64,000 nt of DNA from Diprion similis. Taxonomy: Eukaryota; Arthropoda; Insecta; Hymenoptera; Diprionidae. The notes below the pieces were generated by a model that did no database searches, was not told where the DNA came from, and worked only from the letters and a program-made list of their open reading frames with translations. How positions within the stretch are numbered: the stretch's first letter is position 1; each line of letters opens with the position of its first letter. Location: contig NC_060110.1 in NCBI RefSeq assembly GCF_021155765.1, positions 3,100,001 to 3,164,000 of the forward strand. Direction: 5' to 3'. This document shows positions 9,041-24,000 of this stretch, piece by piece. Position numbers and translations under genes: made by a program.

Positions 9041-12000
9041 AATTTACGATGTGGAGAATTTGGAACGCAAAACTTACAATACGTATGTGAGTCCTGCAGG
9101 ACGTCGATTCATTTACGTGAACGACCAGGGGGAAAGGCTGTAAGATTGTTGAAAAAAAATTTTTGGACGTTTATCTTTTGCATAATCACACACGGTGTTC
9201 GTGAAATAATAATAATTTTAGAACCATTCTTGCATTCCGTTTCAGAACGCCAATTCCGACCTTCCTTACTCATATTACTGACATTCTGTGGTATAGAGAA
9301 GTAAACGCCCAAAAACGGCACGTTTATCTCAACAGAAAAACTCCTAATCACATCTATGAGTTTGCAAAGAAACGAAACGATTTAAAAAAAAGATTAGAGT
9401 GGAATTCATTTTTTTTTTTTTTCTCATTAAATTTAATTACGAATTGACAAAGAATTCATTATAAGTTATTTTGAACTTTTTGAAGGAGCATTAACCTGGA
9501 AAAAAAACGGTTAATTTTCATTATTCATTCGATTTCAAGAATCAATTCTTCGGACAAAAAGTACTAGGTGATTTTAAATAATCGATGAAAAATTCTAACG
9601 TAGAAGAAATTGATTATTTTATTAGTCATATGGTGGGCTTATCATATTACGTATAACTGGAATGTATTCGCAAAGACTTGAAAGTAATTAAGCGGTGGGA
9701 AAATGAATTTGTTTCTACAACAAAATATCGACGAAATATAAGCAATTTTAATGAGATATTACATAAAAATCAACGATTTCCGATTGTGTTCAGATAGAAT
9801 AGATGATTTATTCACGGAGAACTATTTGTCAATTCGCAGATAATAAACAGATAATAAATTCTCATTGTGTAAACATATTTTTATTGTAATGTTAATTCCT
9901 TGAGAGTGTTTTATGAATTGAATTCGAATGTCATAAGATGCTACTGTACTCTTTCATGGCTATTCCTAAAATTGCCAAGAATTCATACAGATTCTCATGA
10001 AGATGCATGAAATTCATTCGCAGGAAAGTCTTTGAGCCGTGTGGGAATGTGATGCGCGTATTACTAATATGCAGAATCCGTTTTCTATATTTCATGTTTA
10101 TTGTTTCACTTCTATAATTTTTATTGGATTTAATTTTGAAACTAATAGGTTGAAACTTGCTGAGTTTCAAAAAAGTTAAATATAATTTGAATAACATTTC
10201 GATCTGAAACTTAGGTATGTGAAAGAACCCAGTTTCATTATGATCTATTCTCAATCCAGCTGAGAAGGTACCTCCATACATATATAAGTGTATTGTCAAA
10301 AGTTGAAATTTCAGATTGTGAACAAGCAGAACCTGCCAGGCGGCATACACTCATTGTTACATAAAAATAATACATTAAGTATCGTTACACAATAATATAT
10401 CCTAAGGAAAATGGACCATGTATTGAGCACCTTTCTAAAAAGTCTATAGAAATCATTACTGTAAGGCAAGTATATTCATATGCGAACAATAACAAAGAAT
10501 ACACACGTGTGTCGTTTCTATGAAAAAATTATTTAGGATTTGCCAGATTCGTTGACTGAGTACCGTTGAAGACGGTTACCCTAATGGGTTTTTTTTTTTG
10601 TGTCTCATAGGAAATCACGTCAAGGGGACACTGCAATCAATCCTTCACTTATTTTGATAAAATGCCAATTCTACATCGAATGTTGAGTACAAATATCGAA
10701 AAAAGTGTTGTTTTCTTTGCAACAATAAAGCCAATAAATGTATTCGTATAATTGAATTATCACTTAATGCAGGAATAAATTTCCTGGAGTTATTTTCGCA
10801 TGAAACCAACAAGTTTTTTAATCATTTTATTGAGCATTCCATGTAAAATTACGCTGACCGTGGCATTTCCACATCAGTGCTGTGTAAGGTTTGATAACAT
10901 TAAAAATAAGTGACGTTTTATTCGATCCTCTTAATCGGTTCCCGCTGATAAAAAAGCTCCTGGGTCATTAAAACGGCTTCTTATGGAGCCAGGCCGACCC
11001 TCGCCCATTATCCGTGATGTACCACGAAAAATTTCCTAGGGATAACCATTTAAAAAATTTTCCAGTCGACACCCGGTTATGAACGATGACACCGTGGATT
11101 TGATAATCAAACTACGATGATAAAAGAAAATAGACCAATCAAAATTTTATTAGTTTTCCTGTATAGTGATCGCAACATTTAATCCACGTTTAATAATGAT
11201 TCAAACCTACAGTGTCACGTGATCACATCGTTTGTATTCTAAGCACAATGAAAAAAATATTTTATGCAGATAATAGTAATTAGTTTGTTTTCGATTATTT
11301 ATTATTCTGTTTTTCAATTATTTTCATTTTTATTTCATTTCGTCGATGTTTTTGTTTTCTTTTCTTTTCTTTTTTCTTTCTAAACGCGCAGGCTTTAAAA
11401 GCCTTATGGCACGTATTTCGAGGGGTCATATGTCTCAACATCACCCTAATTTTTCTTGGCATTAAAGAATCTATACACCTCAGAATTATTGAATCAGATG
11501 TCTGCAGAAATATATCGTATGTATGAATGAATTCATATTCAATTACCAAATAGATGGAAAAGAAGATAAATTATCTTTTATTTCATTTCGATCTCTCTCG
11601 TTTCATAGGATTAATTAATACAACAGCCCTAAATAAATATATTGTGAGGATAATTGATTAGATTATTTACTACCGGGTGAGCCTATTCGTATGGCTCTTT
11701 CCTCGAAAAGCCATAAAATACCATCAGTTACTATACCGGTAATTCGAAAGAAACGCTAGAGGTAAAGTAAATTTATTTATTATTGCATATTCTTCGTAAG
11801 GAATGTCTATAAACGGTAGTTAGTAAATATAGCATTATGGAACCGCGGCTCGATTTTATGTTTCGGTCAAAAGTTATCATTCTCATTGCACATGACGAAT
11901 GGCGTGGGAAATTTTATCACTTGTTATTTAAAAAATTTACTGAGCTTTGTCAATTGAAGGTTTGTATCTCTGAAAGAAATTCAGCAGAATCATATATATG

Positions 12001-13594
12001 ATGTATGTACCTCGATACAATTAAAATTCTCGATCGTATTTATTTGAATAAAAATGTAATTAATTTGCATACGAGACACGTGATGTTTTTTCCTTGGTGT
12101 CTATAAATCCTTAGAAAAAGTATTTGCAAAAGATAAAATTAAAACGAATTTTATTAAAATCAAATCACCGAATGTCAGTTAATTTTATTACACGTAAACG
12201 ATTTTTTTTTTTTTTTTTTTTTCTTGTATTCACTTTTAAAACAATTCTGTCGAATTGAAATGGATTCGAAAATTTCTATCGTATACCGAATCAGAAATTC
12301 ATCTCGTCTCGTTGAATTTGAATTTTATTTTAAGAGAAAAAAATATTGAAATAAAATAGGGCAGTTTTACTTTGTAAGTGTAAAAAATGATTGAAAATAT
12401 TGACGTTGAGTTTAATGCTTCCTAATTTTGCTAAACTTCAGACGATTGTAATTCAGTGGAAGCTCGATATCTTTCTGTTTTCGATCCTGCCGTTCAGACT
12501 CTAAACATCTTCTCCGTCGCGTACCTAGCAAATAATACTGAATCTAAAACAATCGAATAATTCGGTATACAGCATAATAAATGTATTTTGTATTACACAT
12601 GCTTACCGTTAAATCGATTGGAATAAAAAGATTCTTTAAGACTTGTAGAGTAAATTAAAATGAAATAATTTCAATTTACTGCAAACCTAAAATTTGTGCC
12701 GGTCAATCAGAAATTTCATTTAGACGGCCTCATTGTGAGATATGGAATATGGAGTTTCTACTGTATACGTAGTTAATCGTGAACAGAAACTTATAGTTTT
12801 CATATACGAGAGAAGCGATTTCAAAGAGAAATGATAATACCCAGCAATAAGAATAATAATTAGAATAACGTTATAAAAATTTAGCCAACACTCGATATTT
12901 ATTCGTCAAACACATACTTGTCGAAGCTTAGGAATGAGGTGGTGAATGAAATTCTGAAAAATGAATAGTCCAACTATAAAGCTTATGAAGATAAAATGAC
13001 ACTTTTTGCAGGATTTACGAACTTCACGAGTTGAGGATACAAATGTACCAAAATACGGTTCCTATGTGTCCCCATTAAAAACGCGTAGAAAGATATAATA
13101 ATCATGGTAAATCGACGATGAAACTTATAGCATAAAATTCGATAAATCTATGCTTGCGAACTGGAAATGATGTGAACCAAATATCATTTACTCAAATAAA
13201 AGGAATAAATACGATTGAGAAAATCTGTTAATTGTTGATGGTTTTACAAGTGATAAGTTGATTAATTTTCTTTTTCGCTATTTCTTTCTTCTTTTTTTAC
13301 CTTTTTAAATTTTCTAGTTTAATGTGTCAGTAATGCCTTAATATTCCAGTCTCCAGAACACGTTATTACTGATTTAAATTCACCTGAATATCACAGAAAA
13401 TTCCCCTACGCCGTTACTTCCACGGATTGAATTTAAAGTAATTATACAGATTCTTTGGTCTTCTATAATGTAAATGTGTAAATTTGATATATGTGTGTAT
13501 GTATTTAAAATTTATATTGTATTGCGTTCCGATAAAAAAATCAATCCCCTTCTGCGGACATCGATTCAGTAATTAATAAATATTAACAAGATCG

Positions 13595-13619
13595 ATAATA
13601 ATAATAATAATAATAATAA

Positions 13620-13649
<30 letters not shown>
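13595..13649. repeat. (ATA)n microsatellite
   Basis: Near-perfect ATA repeat of about 18 units with one extra A near the middle. Confidence 0.95.
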
Positions 13650-13650
<1 letters not shown>

Positions 13651-15845
13651 GTTACAGAATTAAAATAGTAATATAACCACATTGAGAAATGTATACTAAT
13701 TATAACAAAAAACGTAATATTACTATAAATTGACGTATATAATATAATTGTATATCATTAGTTCATCAATCATCATCAACATTTCAATTCTCTTAGTTCC
13801 CCTGTACGACTCGAAAGAACAGAGCTGCGTTCATACTGAGGATAAACGTTAGTCGTGACGAATAAATCAAGTCTCAAGTTTGAACTTGAACTTCACGAGT
13901 AGTTGAATTTCACATTTTGGCATACCTACTTAACGAAGCCCTGTGATTACGGTTCATCTTTTCGTGAGGGAATGCTGACAAGCCTGAGCTGCTAGCTGGC
14001 TTGATAATTCACAAATTCAACTTATGCGCTATTTATCCACAGTTTTTTTATTGCTAGCCGTTATGCGCCCATTAAGTAATAAAGAATGAGAAATGTTGTA
14101 TTTGAATAAGAATTTGCCAGAGTTACGAATTAGTGCAACGTTGGTTTCACAGCTTCATTATTTCAACGAATGTCACTATTTGTTTTAACGTGTCATCGGA
14201 ATTAAAAATAAAACCATTCCCATAGGCATTGATTTGATTAAGAATAAATTAGATTCGTTGAATACAATGTTTAGCATTCGCAATTTTATGGAATATGGAA
14301 AGCAATTTGAATATTTGAGCCAGCGGGATTAGAAAGATGCCGCATGAATTATACCGAACACCGTTTTTTTGATTCGCGTAAGTTTACTGGGTGGGTCAAT
14401 TAGAAACAGAAACTACGTCGCTCTGGTACTAGAAAAAGCGAACGAAGAAGCGAAGGCCACAGCTACGGATATGTCAAGTCGTTCACAAGAATTCCGCACA
14501 AAAAACGCACCGCGTACACCGGGCTTAATATAAATATACATGCAAGAATAACAAATTAAAATAGAACGTACGTGGAGCTCCTCATCACTTTGTACAACCG
14601 ACAATTTCATTGATTTAAGAAACGATCAGTAATAAGATCTTGAAATTATGAATCTATCATGTAGTAGTTCGATTTTAGAGCAACTAAAAAAAAAAAAAAA
14701 TTATCATCTTTTAACTTCAGATTGATTTCACAGCATTTGAGTTTTTCTTCTAAATATAAGAATTTCTTCTGTATCAGAGTTTACTGAATTGGTAATATCT
14801 TAGGTTGTATTATAAATTGTTACTGACACCAATCGAATAGAATCGAATGTACATAAAGTTCTGAATAATCAAGTTTGAACAAAAACTGAATTTGTCACGT
14901 ATGAATGTATGCTTTGGTAATTTAACTCCAGACTAATTATTATTGCATTGACCTATATTCCGTTTTTTTATCGCAACTCAGTTTGCGATTGACTCCTTGA
15001 ATTTCCTATTGAAAATTGGAAGTACCGCACAAATCCAGCAGGCAGCTAGGTTTATAATAATTGTTTAATAGCTTGGTATGATATTTTTCGTAATTCAGTT
15101 ATCAAGAATCCATCAGCAAGAACGCAACGACTTCCAACGAGTTTCACTCTGAATCTTATTATCACAGTCAATCTCCTACACATCGAGCTTCCGTATTTTC
15201 GATTTCAAAATACAAATGCTCAATTATTCCATGTCCGTTTTTTATACAGAGAGCGGACACGGTTCAACTGTCGAACTTTAAGTGCAATATATAAATTGAA
15301 GATAATCTTCAAATCATTCGTCTAAAATTCAACGTCACTATAAATCATGGCAAGCTATCCGTCTCTAACTTGACACACTTCCAAACTTGAAAAACATAAA
15401 ATGGGTAACAATCCCTCTAAATTTCGAGAGCTCAAAATCCGACAATTTGTCCGTATAATATAAACTATTCATTAAACCTATAAAAACAAAATTTACACAA
15501 TACCCCTTTCATCTTACAACATCATCATGAATTGGTGTTGACATAGACAGATGGATAGATCCATGTAACAGTGCCCGACTAGCTGCGAATACCGTTTACA
15601 TGGTAAATTCGCAAAATGGGTGTACATACCTATAATATGTACGCGTGTATGTCGTGTATTTACGTTATATGTACTATAATTTTCACACGATCCGTAATAT
15701 ATGTTCATTTGTTGGCTTTATTTATCAACCGTTTATATTTCATTTTCTTGACTCTTCATATCTTCTTTCTTTCTTTTTTTTTTTGTACATTTTTTAAAAT
15801 TTATGAATTTTTTATTTTTATTTTTTTTTTATTTGTATTTTCTTT

Positions 15846-15851
15846 TTTATT
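15846..15851 (-). terminator. candidate polyadenylation signal for the GRAM-domain gene
   Basis: A minus-strand AATAAA lies about 760 bp past the stop codon at 16609. The intervening sequence (about 16.0-16.6 kb) is more GC-balanced than the intergenic DNA to its left, as expected of a 3' UTR. Other AATAAA hexamers lie further left (for example near 15717), so the end is uncertain. Confidence 0.3.
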
Positions 15852-16608
15852 TGCACCTGAGGGAGGTACTGACCTGACTAGTTCAATATTAACAAGCTCT
15901 CTTGCTCGCTATTCCTGAAATATTTACTAACAATAAGATACGTGACAATCTCATTGACGGGCAGAATTCTTGAATAAAATTATTGGAAAAAAGCTGGCGT
16001 ATCGTGTAGCCGTCGAAATAAACATACGACCGTCTCATACTCCAACTTCATATACAATCGTCTCGCACGTTATCGTTGATGATACGACTCTCGAGGCTTA
16101 TGCCCGGTTATTTGAATACCATGCTCCCGTTTCTAATCTCCGCTAGTTAACGACACTATCATCAATCGCTACTTCCTATCTACGAGTCTGCATCTCTACC
16201 TCTCGCTCCTACCCTTCACCTCTTTAGTTTTATCTTACTCATCGTCAGTTTCTCTCTCTACGACTCTAAATCTTTAATGGTTAATAATATACGCGCGTAT
16301 TTATCATCGCTTGCTTGACTTGACTTGACTTGACTTGACTTGACTCGGCTTGACTTGCCTATAATAACTTTAAAACTCTGGAAGTCTACGGCGATGCGCT
16401 ACGACGACGACCTGAATCTTTCGTTTGTTGCAGCTTCGTCGGAGACGCCTTGCGTACGATCGTTATGCTGCATATAGTATAATGTACATTTTGATGCTGA
16501 CGTTTTACGTACTGACGCTAGCCAATGCGTCGTAACGGTTCATTCGGTAGCGAGGCGAGGGGAGCGCGTATTATTTGGTAAAGTTGCGTTACGTTGTATC
16601 CTCGGGGG
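15852..16608 (-). other. probable 3' UTR of the GRAM-domain gene
   Basis: Non-coding stretch downstream of the stop codon with raised GC content, several pyrimidine tracts and a TTGAC pentanucleotide repeat. The 3' boundary is inferred from the candidate polyadenylation signal. Confidence 0.4.
16314..16357. repeat. (CTTGA)n pentanucleotide repeat
   Basis: Six to seven perfect CTTGA units, one variant unit (CTCGG) and two more units. It lies in the probable 3' UTR of the GRAM-domain gene. Confidence 0.9.
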
Positions 16609-16719
16609 CTAACTCGGAGCGTCCTCTGGGTCGATGACGCCGCCGGAAATTGGTCCAGCGTCGGTTTCTTCGGTCATTGACACGAACTGTTGAGACAGTG
16701 TTTGCAGACTCTGTCGTAC
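16609..16719 (-). CDS. GRAMD2B: GRAMD2-like gene, last coding exon
   Basis: After acceptor TTTTCAG it reads VRQSLQTLSQQFVSMTEETD and ends EDAPS and TAG (16609-16611). It is 111 nt in phase 0, continuing the C-terminal helix of the previous exon (LDQIVK), the counterpart of the short coiled segment at the GRAMD2B C-terminus. Confidence 0.9.
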   Translation of the reverse strand, partial: VRQSLQTLSQQFVSMTEETDAGPISGGVIDPEDAPS

Positions 16720-19700
16720 CTGAAAACCCCGCATGGTTCATAGATTATTTGAAGGTTGAACGACTTGCTTCATTTCTATTATCTATATAACGAAAAGATT
16801 GAATTTATATTTGATCCGATTATATTATCGGAAAATGTCAGGAAACTCAGACGAACGAGTTAACATTTCTTAATTTATGGTTACCGCAGTCTTCCTAAAC
16901 AGTACAAAACCATCTTTGACTGATATAAGGTGAAAAGACGACTATAAGACATCTTAAAAGCGTTTTCGAACGTGATATTGTTTAAAGATAATACTGAGTT
17001 CCTTTTTTGACCATCTTGTTACGGTCTTATTCAAGCACTGCTGTCTTCATTTTTTTTCAACCTACCTTAGATTTTTTTTTTTTGGTAATGCTAGCATTAA
17101 ATGTAATTCCCTTCTTACTCGTCAAACGTTTGCGCATTAAAATACCGTGAAGAAACGGTGAAAATTAATACGTTGAATGAGCGACTGTGCATGCGTAAAA
17201 TAGTTGAACACTATTGGTCGTTACTCGAAATGGGAATGAGATGTGAAATTGTCAAGTGAAGAATTGAAATTATGTTGTTAGAATGACGACAATAAAACAC
17301 TATCGAGAAGTAACCATAGGTGCAAGCATTTGAACATTTTTTATTCAGTAAGAAAGTAAATTTAACTGAAAATATTGTACAGCTAAAAAAAAAAATTGTT
17401 CAGCGTTTGTTCTTCTTTCTTTCTCTACTTCAAAATTTCCCAATTCTATAATAGATCTGGATGAGCGAAAGTTACAACGAAAAGAACGCCTCTTCGGTAA
17501 TCAACGTCAATTTGAATAATCCATAAAATGTTCACCAATCGATATACTGAATAAGCTAGCGTGCTAAAAAAATTTCTATTTCATATCCAGATCATGTGTA
17601 TATACATTTTTTTCAATCAAAGGTGTCCAAAATACACTTCACCAGAGTTTTTACTTTAAATACGAGTTTTAGAAAAATTTGCGACAGTTCACCTGTCGTG
17701 AAATTTACTTAAGAAAGCCAAACTTTTATATTCACAAACTTTCGATCAGATCACTGGAATCTGATTTATAGTCATTACACGAAATAAAATTATTCATAAA
17801 ACATAAATTCAAAAGTTAACTTCACCAGCATGGACGTTGAAAAAAATGAGGAATAAATGACAGACAATTAGTGTTGATTGATAGATAATCCCAAATAATC
17901 CAATGATTCATTGGTAGCGGGATAATAAGTTTTTGGGAAGAATGGTCACTTGCAAGAATTCAATTTTCAATCGCAGTTTTTTATCAGCACACGAAGTGAC
18001 GTTATTCAGCGTACAAAATCACCCTTCAAAGAAATGATAGAATTTGTAACCCAATGAAGTGTGATCTGTTGGACCTTTTTTACTCTTTGATCGAAGTAAT
18101 CCAAGAATCATTTCATTAAAAATCGAAACTTGAAAGTGGAATCATTCCGAATAGTTTTTCATTTAATAGCAACAGATTTTTATGTAATATGTATAGCGTG
18201 ATCAGACCGATTTTAAGATGCTCAAAATCAAACATTCAAGCAAATCAGACACTATAGCTTGTACTTTGTTTCTTCTGCTTAGAATTAATTAGCCAACACA
18301 CCTTAACGATTTGGTCGAGATTGGAATTGAGATACTGCAGGAGACGATCCTGGGTGAAGCGTTCCGGTGAGGCCAATGGATGATTTAGGTACGCCGCATG
18401 AAGACGATCAATCCGCATCATCATTAGCGCTGCAGATACGTACAAAATGGCCAACAGGGCAACAAGAACTGCAATTATGGTACCAGGCCTGAAGCCACCC
18501 CAAAGACCAGATGATGGTGCAACAGGCTTCGCGGTTAAAATCGTTTTTACCGGCGCCGGTGACTCTATCCTGTGTGTAAAAAATTAAATCCTTATCTAAC
18601 AAGTACATGAAACCTTACTTATTATTAGCGACTAAAACGAAACAGACTCGTGATGACAATGAAGAAGAAAAGAAAATATGTATTGATTGTGTAGAGATGA
18701 AAAGTATTGATCGTTCCGACGTTTCGATCGGGTTTGATGGGTAGTTTTCTGGTAATTCAGGATTCGCGTCTCTGGTAATGGAATTATGTGACGGATTCAC
18801 TCCTCGTGACGATGGCTGGTCCTGTTCGACAAATCCATCGCAAATAAACAACACTGTTATGAATTTTTAAACCGACAAATATTTTCTTCTCATTGTAAGC
18901 CAGCAAAGGAGATGTCCAGTCATGGTAGTATGTAACCACTGGCCGTAAGGATACTTTTTGTCACAAAGAGGTGAATTGCAATAATTTTGCAATCCTTTGC
19001 TAAACCATCCAGTGCCATTGATATGATCTAACATTGCTGAATGTCGAATACTTGTCAGTCAAAAATAGCAGGTGAATGAGGGAAAACGAAAACAGGCCTA
19101 TACTGAAACGGAAATGAAAATAAAATTTTTATCCTTGAAATAACTATTTATGTGACATGCCCGTAAACCGCCTGTTTTTTTGGCAAGGATAAAGATTTCA
19201 GGACGAGCTGAAGACGAGCCGGAAGCGCGGAGTACTGAAATTATCCGAGCCAAAAAACGGTTTACTGGCACGCCACGTACAATATTTTTTACGGTATGGG
19301 CATTGAAAAGTAAAACGAAGAGTGAGGTTATGTCGCGATCTGTTCGACGAAGCTACTTTATAAGGCAGTTTGGGATGCGCACTTCGAACTGCGCATCAAA
19401 ACTGCGGAATAAAGACTTTATTCCTCAACTTTGTTCGCTGGCGTATAAATCGTCACTTTACGTAACAAAAACTGCCACAAAAAGTGAACTTTTCAATGCC
19501 GATGGCGTAAAAAAGAAGTTATTGGTCTAAAAGAATAGAGTTACCTCGTCGTGGTGGCAACTGGTCTTGGAATGCTAGCTGAGAATCCATCTGTGTCCGT
19601 ACAAGCTGTAGGTGGTCTAGACGTCCGATCAGTCCCACTCTCGGACATGCTGGAGTCGTCCTCCTCCAAATTGGCCTCGGAATCGTCGACCAAAAGGGTT

Positions 19701-21024
19701 TCCGGAGAAAGAAGTTTCCGCTCTACCGGTAGCGGGATGTCAGCGGCGGGTGTCGGTTCTTTTGCTGCGTCCCAGACTTGCTTCATTAGTTTAAAGGTCG
19801 AGTCCCTCGAGAGTAGAGAGCAGAAGACATGTCTGTCCTCCTCTGTGGCAATCGCAACTGCGTTCGGAATGATTCTGGCCGTCTTCTCTTTGCTGATTTT
19901 TAAAACCGACGCCGTTGGTATAAGTATTTTAGTCACGTAGCCGAAGACGTTGCTATAGAAGCCGAAGTAGTTTGGTGTGATGTAGAGATGTCCTTGTAAA
20001 AGGATGTCGGCTACTAGCGCACAGCTGTAGTAGTTCAGAACACGTTCCTCGGCGGGTACCTGAAGTATTTAGTCACATCAAACTCTGCGTGCTGATTTTC
20101 TACAAGCGCAAAGAAATTCTAGCAAATGACGAATCCTTTTTATAATAAATTAATAGGAAACTGGTAAATATTTTTCGTCCTGTCGCTCGCGCGTGTTTCT
20201 TCTCTTTCATAGAATTCCTCATGTTTTAAATATTATAATCTAAAATGGAATCGTTTGGTTCGTTCACTGTATTTTACTATTCTCAGGTAATGTCTCCTGC
20301 TTCAGGAAGTCGCTGTTCTTTCGATGGAACTACTCACTCAATGTTAGGATTCTAATAATGGTTGACATCATCAATACTTGCGAAATAACAGGGGCAATAA
20401 AGCGATCGATTTTATTTTGTCCGTCTAAAAGAGAAATATCTGGACTTTAAACTAAAAAATCACATTTTAAAAAAGTAAGGGTAAATTCATTCATTCAATG
20501 GCGTGGTAATTTGACATTGTAAATCGATTTTCTCTCTCAACTCACCCATAATATGGGTAAATTAATACTACAGGCGAAGAATAATTTGCAGCAGACTAAT
20601 TAGGTTACTGATACTATTACTAACTACTCTTTCACTGACCTTACCAGCAGTGTAAATGTTAGTTATTAGTGTTGAAATTATATCATTTACGAAAATTATC
20701 CTTCCATTGAAGGTCTGAAAGATGAGGCTTGCTTCGAACGATATCTTTTTTTTTTTTTTGCTATCACAATAACGCACTGGAAACAACATTTTTTTCTGCC
20801 ATCTAAAACCATCGCGTTAAACTACGACAAAGGATGTTCAGAATACTGTAATTAATAGTAAAATGTACAAGTGAGAAATTTCAAACTCACTTTTCGTACG
20901 TAAAAAAAAAAAAAAAAAAAAAAATGTATTCATTATGCAAGTTGCGGTAGAAATTTTCTTTTTCTTTTTTTTTTTTTACGAGTAAAAATGCTTTTTTTAA
21001 CTGAAAGCTATCGCCTGCAAATCG

Positions 21025-21055
<31 letters not shown>

Positions 21056-24000
21056 AAAAATAAACTGTGTTATTATCGATCTGCGTTAAAATGTAAGGAA
21101 ATATAGTTGATAGAACTAAAAACTGAACTTATTCCTAATCAATGGACAGTTTTTAATTTTATTTCACACTCACACGAGTTATGAAACTGACATTAGAATT
21201 GCATCATATTTTCAATCCATCCCGACATGCGCTTCATAAAATTTTTTCCACATCGAAGATCAAAAAATTCAAAATCAAAATTGACCCTTGAAATTTTTCA
21301 GAGTATGTGATTGCAAAAGTTATTTCGGTCAAGTTCTAGCCACTTAAAAAAAAAAAGTTGGCATATTTTAGCACTAGTATAAAAATTATAATATATTTTA
21401 AGGACTCCATAACTTGTGACATTAAAAAGATCCTGAAATCGTTCTTAATAATTGAAATATACGTTTAATAACAAAAAATTAACGCGATATAACATACCTG
21501 GCTAAAGTGTCGGTGAAATTTCTTCTGACGAGCACTGCTCGTAGATGTCGATGAAGATCTTGTCGATGACCTCGTTGCTACAGTCTGAACACTAGCGGCC
21601 ATGGATGGCGTACTTCTACTAAGCGGTTTTGATAGTTGGCTGCAAGTATACAAGAAATATTTGCATCATGAGACTAGCGTCAAGCCAAACGTCACGTTAA
21701 TTCAAGTGAAAGGTGACAGCATATTATGAAAATCAGTATATTATTCCGTCAGCAAAGTTAACGTCACGTAAAACTTTATTTATATACCGATTCATTTTAT
21801 GCAAAAATCATATGTGGAACTGGAATATACAAAGTGAGTGATCGAGGCACCAAGAGTCATGGTTGTGCACACATGATACCAATTGTATGGTAAATTCACG
21901 GTAGTTTCCATGTTCGATTTCACTGCTGATCGTAATAAACGATCTGCAACAAACGGGTTATGAATAGTCAGAAGGTCCAAAAAAATCGATTGTTTAAGAA
22001 TTTTTTTTAACGAAGACCTTTGAATTTATTAATGTAAAAATTTGTCAAAATATTATGGTAAGTTTAAACTTTATTTTAGATATCGAAGGAATAAAAAAAA
22101 GAATAATTTTTGAGAAAATAGCGGCACCTGAGGAAAAAAAAATCGATTTTTGACAAAAATTTAAGCCTTATATATTGTTTACAAAATGAAAAATATTTAT
22201 CGGTGAGTAAAAACCTGCGTTTAATTACTAAAAAATATATTTAAAAAGCTTGTGTTAAAATTTGAGACTGATCGGTTGAACTGTTTCTGACAAATCTTAC
22301 TCACTGACTTTAGAAACACAGTTTTGAGAAAAACGAGTTTAAAGTTTCAAAAGCACTTGACATGTAGTAGAAATTTATTAATTTTTTTAACCTACATCGA
22401 GTTGTCAATATTTGCCGGATTGATAAGAAATTTTCTGCGTGTGTGCCTAAATATATGTGCAATACGAAAATAAAATAAAGAAGAAATCGAATTTTTTTCA
22501 AAATTTTAACTGTACAAAGGTTCCCCGTTCTAGATGAAAAGTCTCTCCGTCGTGCATGCATTGATTAACGAATGACGCAACAAAATTGGCTATTACAACA
22601 ATTTGAGGCCTACATTGTTCCCGCCTTAAAGACCAGAGATTATGAATCTGAATTCGAAATTTTGGAATTCATTCACTATTACGTTAGAAGCACCAAAATA
22701 TGAAACGATACTTGGGTTATGAAATTATCTATCTATATTATGTATGTTGTTGATTTGGATCAGATGGATGAGAATGAAGAGGTGATTGATGGAAACTTAT
22801 TGTTATTGATGCCACAAGTTTTTCCAAAATCGAAAGAATTCATGCCACACACAGAAGAACGTGGTAAAGTAACTAAGTGATTGAAAAAAGCAAGTCACAG
22901 ACCATTTTTAATGTAATACTGATTAACCATTTTTCACAACAAAATCACAATACAGTGATTGGTTTGAAAACTGAGGCTAAAACGAATTTTGCAAGCGTGT
23001 GACTATTGGTACAGAGTTATTAAAATGTAAAATAATATTTCAAATTTAATCTTTTTCACCGATAGCCAATATTTCGGTGATTCTAAATCACTAATTCACG
23101 TCAACGCAAGCCAAGGAATGATTGAACGAATGTAGTATCAGTAGTAAAATGAAAATTCCTAAACACTAACCTCCACTGCATTTCACCGAGACGAGTTTGG
23201 ATTGACCAGTATAAGCATACGACACAACACCGGATAGGTCTGAATATTTCGATCGGATGTATAATCTTACCACCTGTTCTGATAACGATTTTCAGACAAG
23301 CGCAAAACGTTGATACGCCGACATGTCTGATTCTTCGGAAAGAAAGAGCTGGCCTACATAATAAATTCTAATGATGCTTCGTAAAATTAAATCCTGTATA
23401 AATCCCGAAAAATCAATCAAAATTAATACCAGAAAAGGAACCAGATTTATTCCACTAGAAACAGCTGTCCAACAGTTTCTGGTTCTTGGTTGTTCGCATT
23501 AAACGAATCTCAATGATAACAAAGTTTAACTCGTCGAGATTTCACTTTTTATTGGTATGATAATGATACAAAGATGCCATAAAACGAGAGAAACTTTTTC
23601 CAAATCTAAACACGGACGTGCTTCCGTATTAAAATCTCATTTTGTATTCGGAAAAAGACGGTATATAAACGATGAAGGTGACCGTTAAGATAACGAAGTA
23701 CACGCACCTGGTTAAAAGACACGTCCAGATTCCCAACATCGGTTTTAAACTGAGCCATAGCTGTAACACCTGCGTTTACACCTCGCTATCTCTAGACACT
23801 AACACAAATTCCGTCTGTTACGCTGTGCGCAGTGATATACTATACCAAGTCAATTTCAAGAGGTAGAAATATTTTTCTAGATTGGTTTTTTAGGAAGATA
23901 TATATGCTGAATTGCGATGGATTGTCGTTACAAAGAGATCTTGGATATCGATGGTATTTGCATCAAAGCCGTAACGGAATCGATTTCAATTACGGTGTAT

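Larger units (their letters stand above)
7701..15800. other. intergenic region without a supported gene
   Basis: About 8 kb between the start of one minus-strand gene and the 3' end of the next. I find A/T runs, an imperfect AAY-rich stretch (about 8840-9040), an ATA microsatellite and one GC-balanced block (10.92-11.10 kb). Open frames here are short (139 codons at most), of intergenic composition, and lack splice context. Confidence 0.6.

Noticed and set aside
9931..10350. 139-codon minus-strand open frame
   Set aside because: It starts with GTG, has intergenic base composition, and shows no recognisable motif or splice context.
19180..19530. 116-codon plus-strand open frame
   Set aside because: It runs through both inverted repeats of a foldback element inside an intron; no domain is recognisable.
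19551..19940. 129-codon plus-strand open frame
   Set aside because: It is the mirror of the GRAM-domain exon, which is clearly coding on the minus strand.
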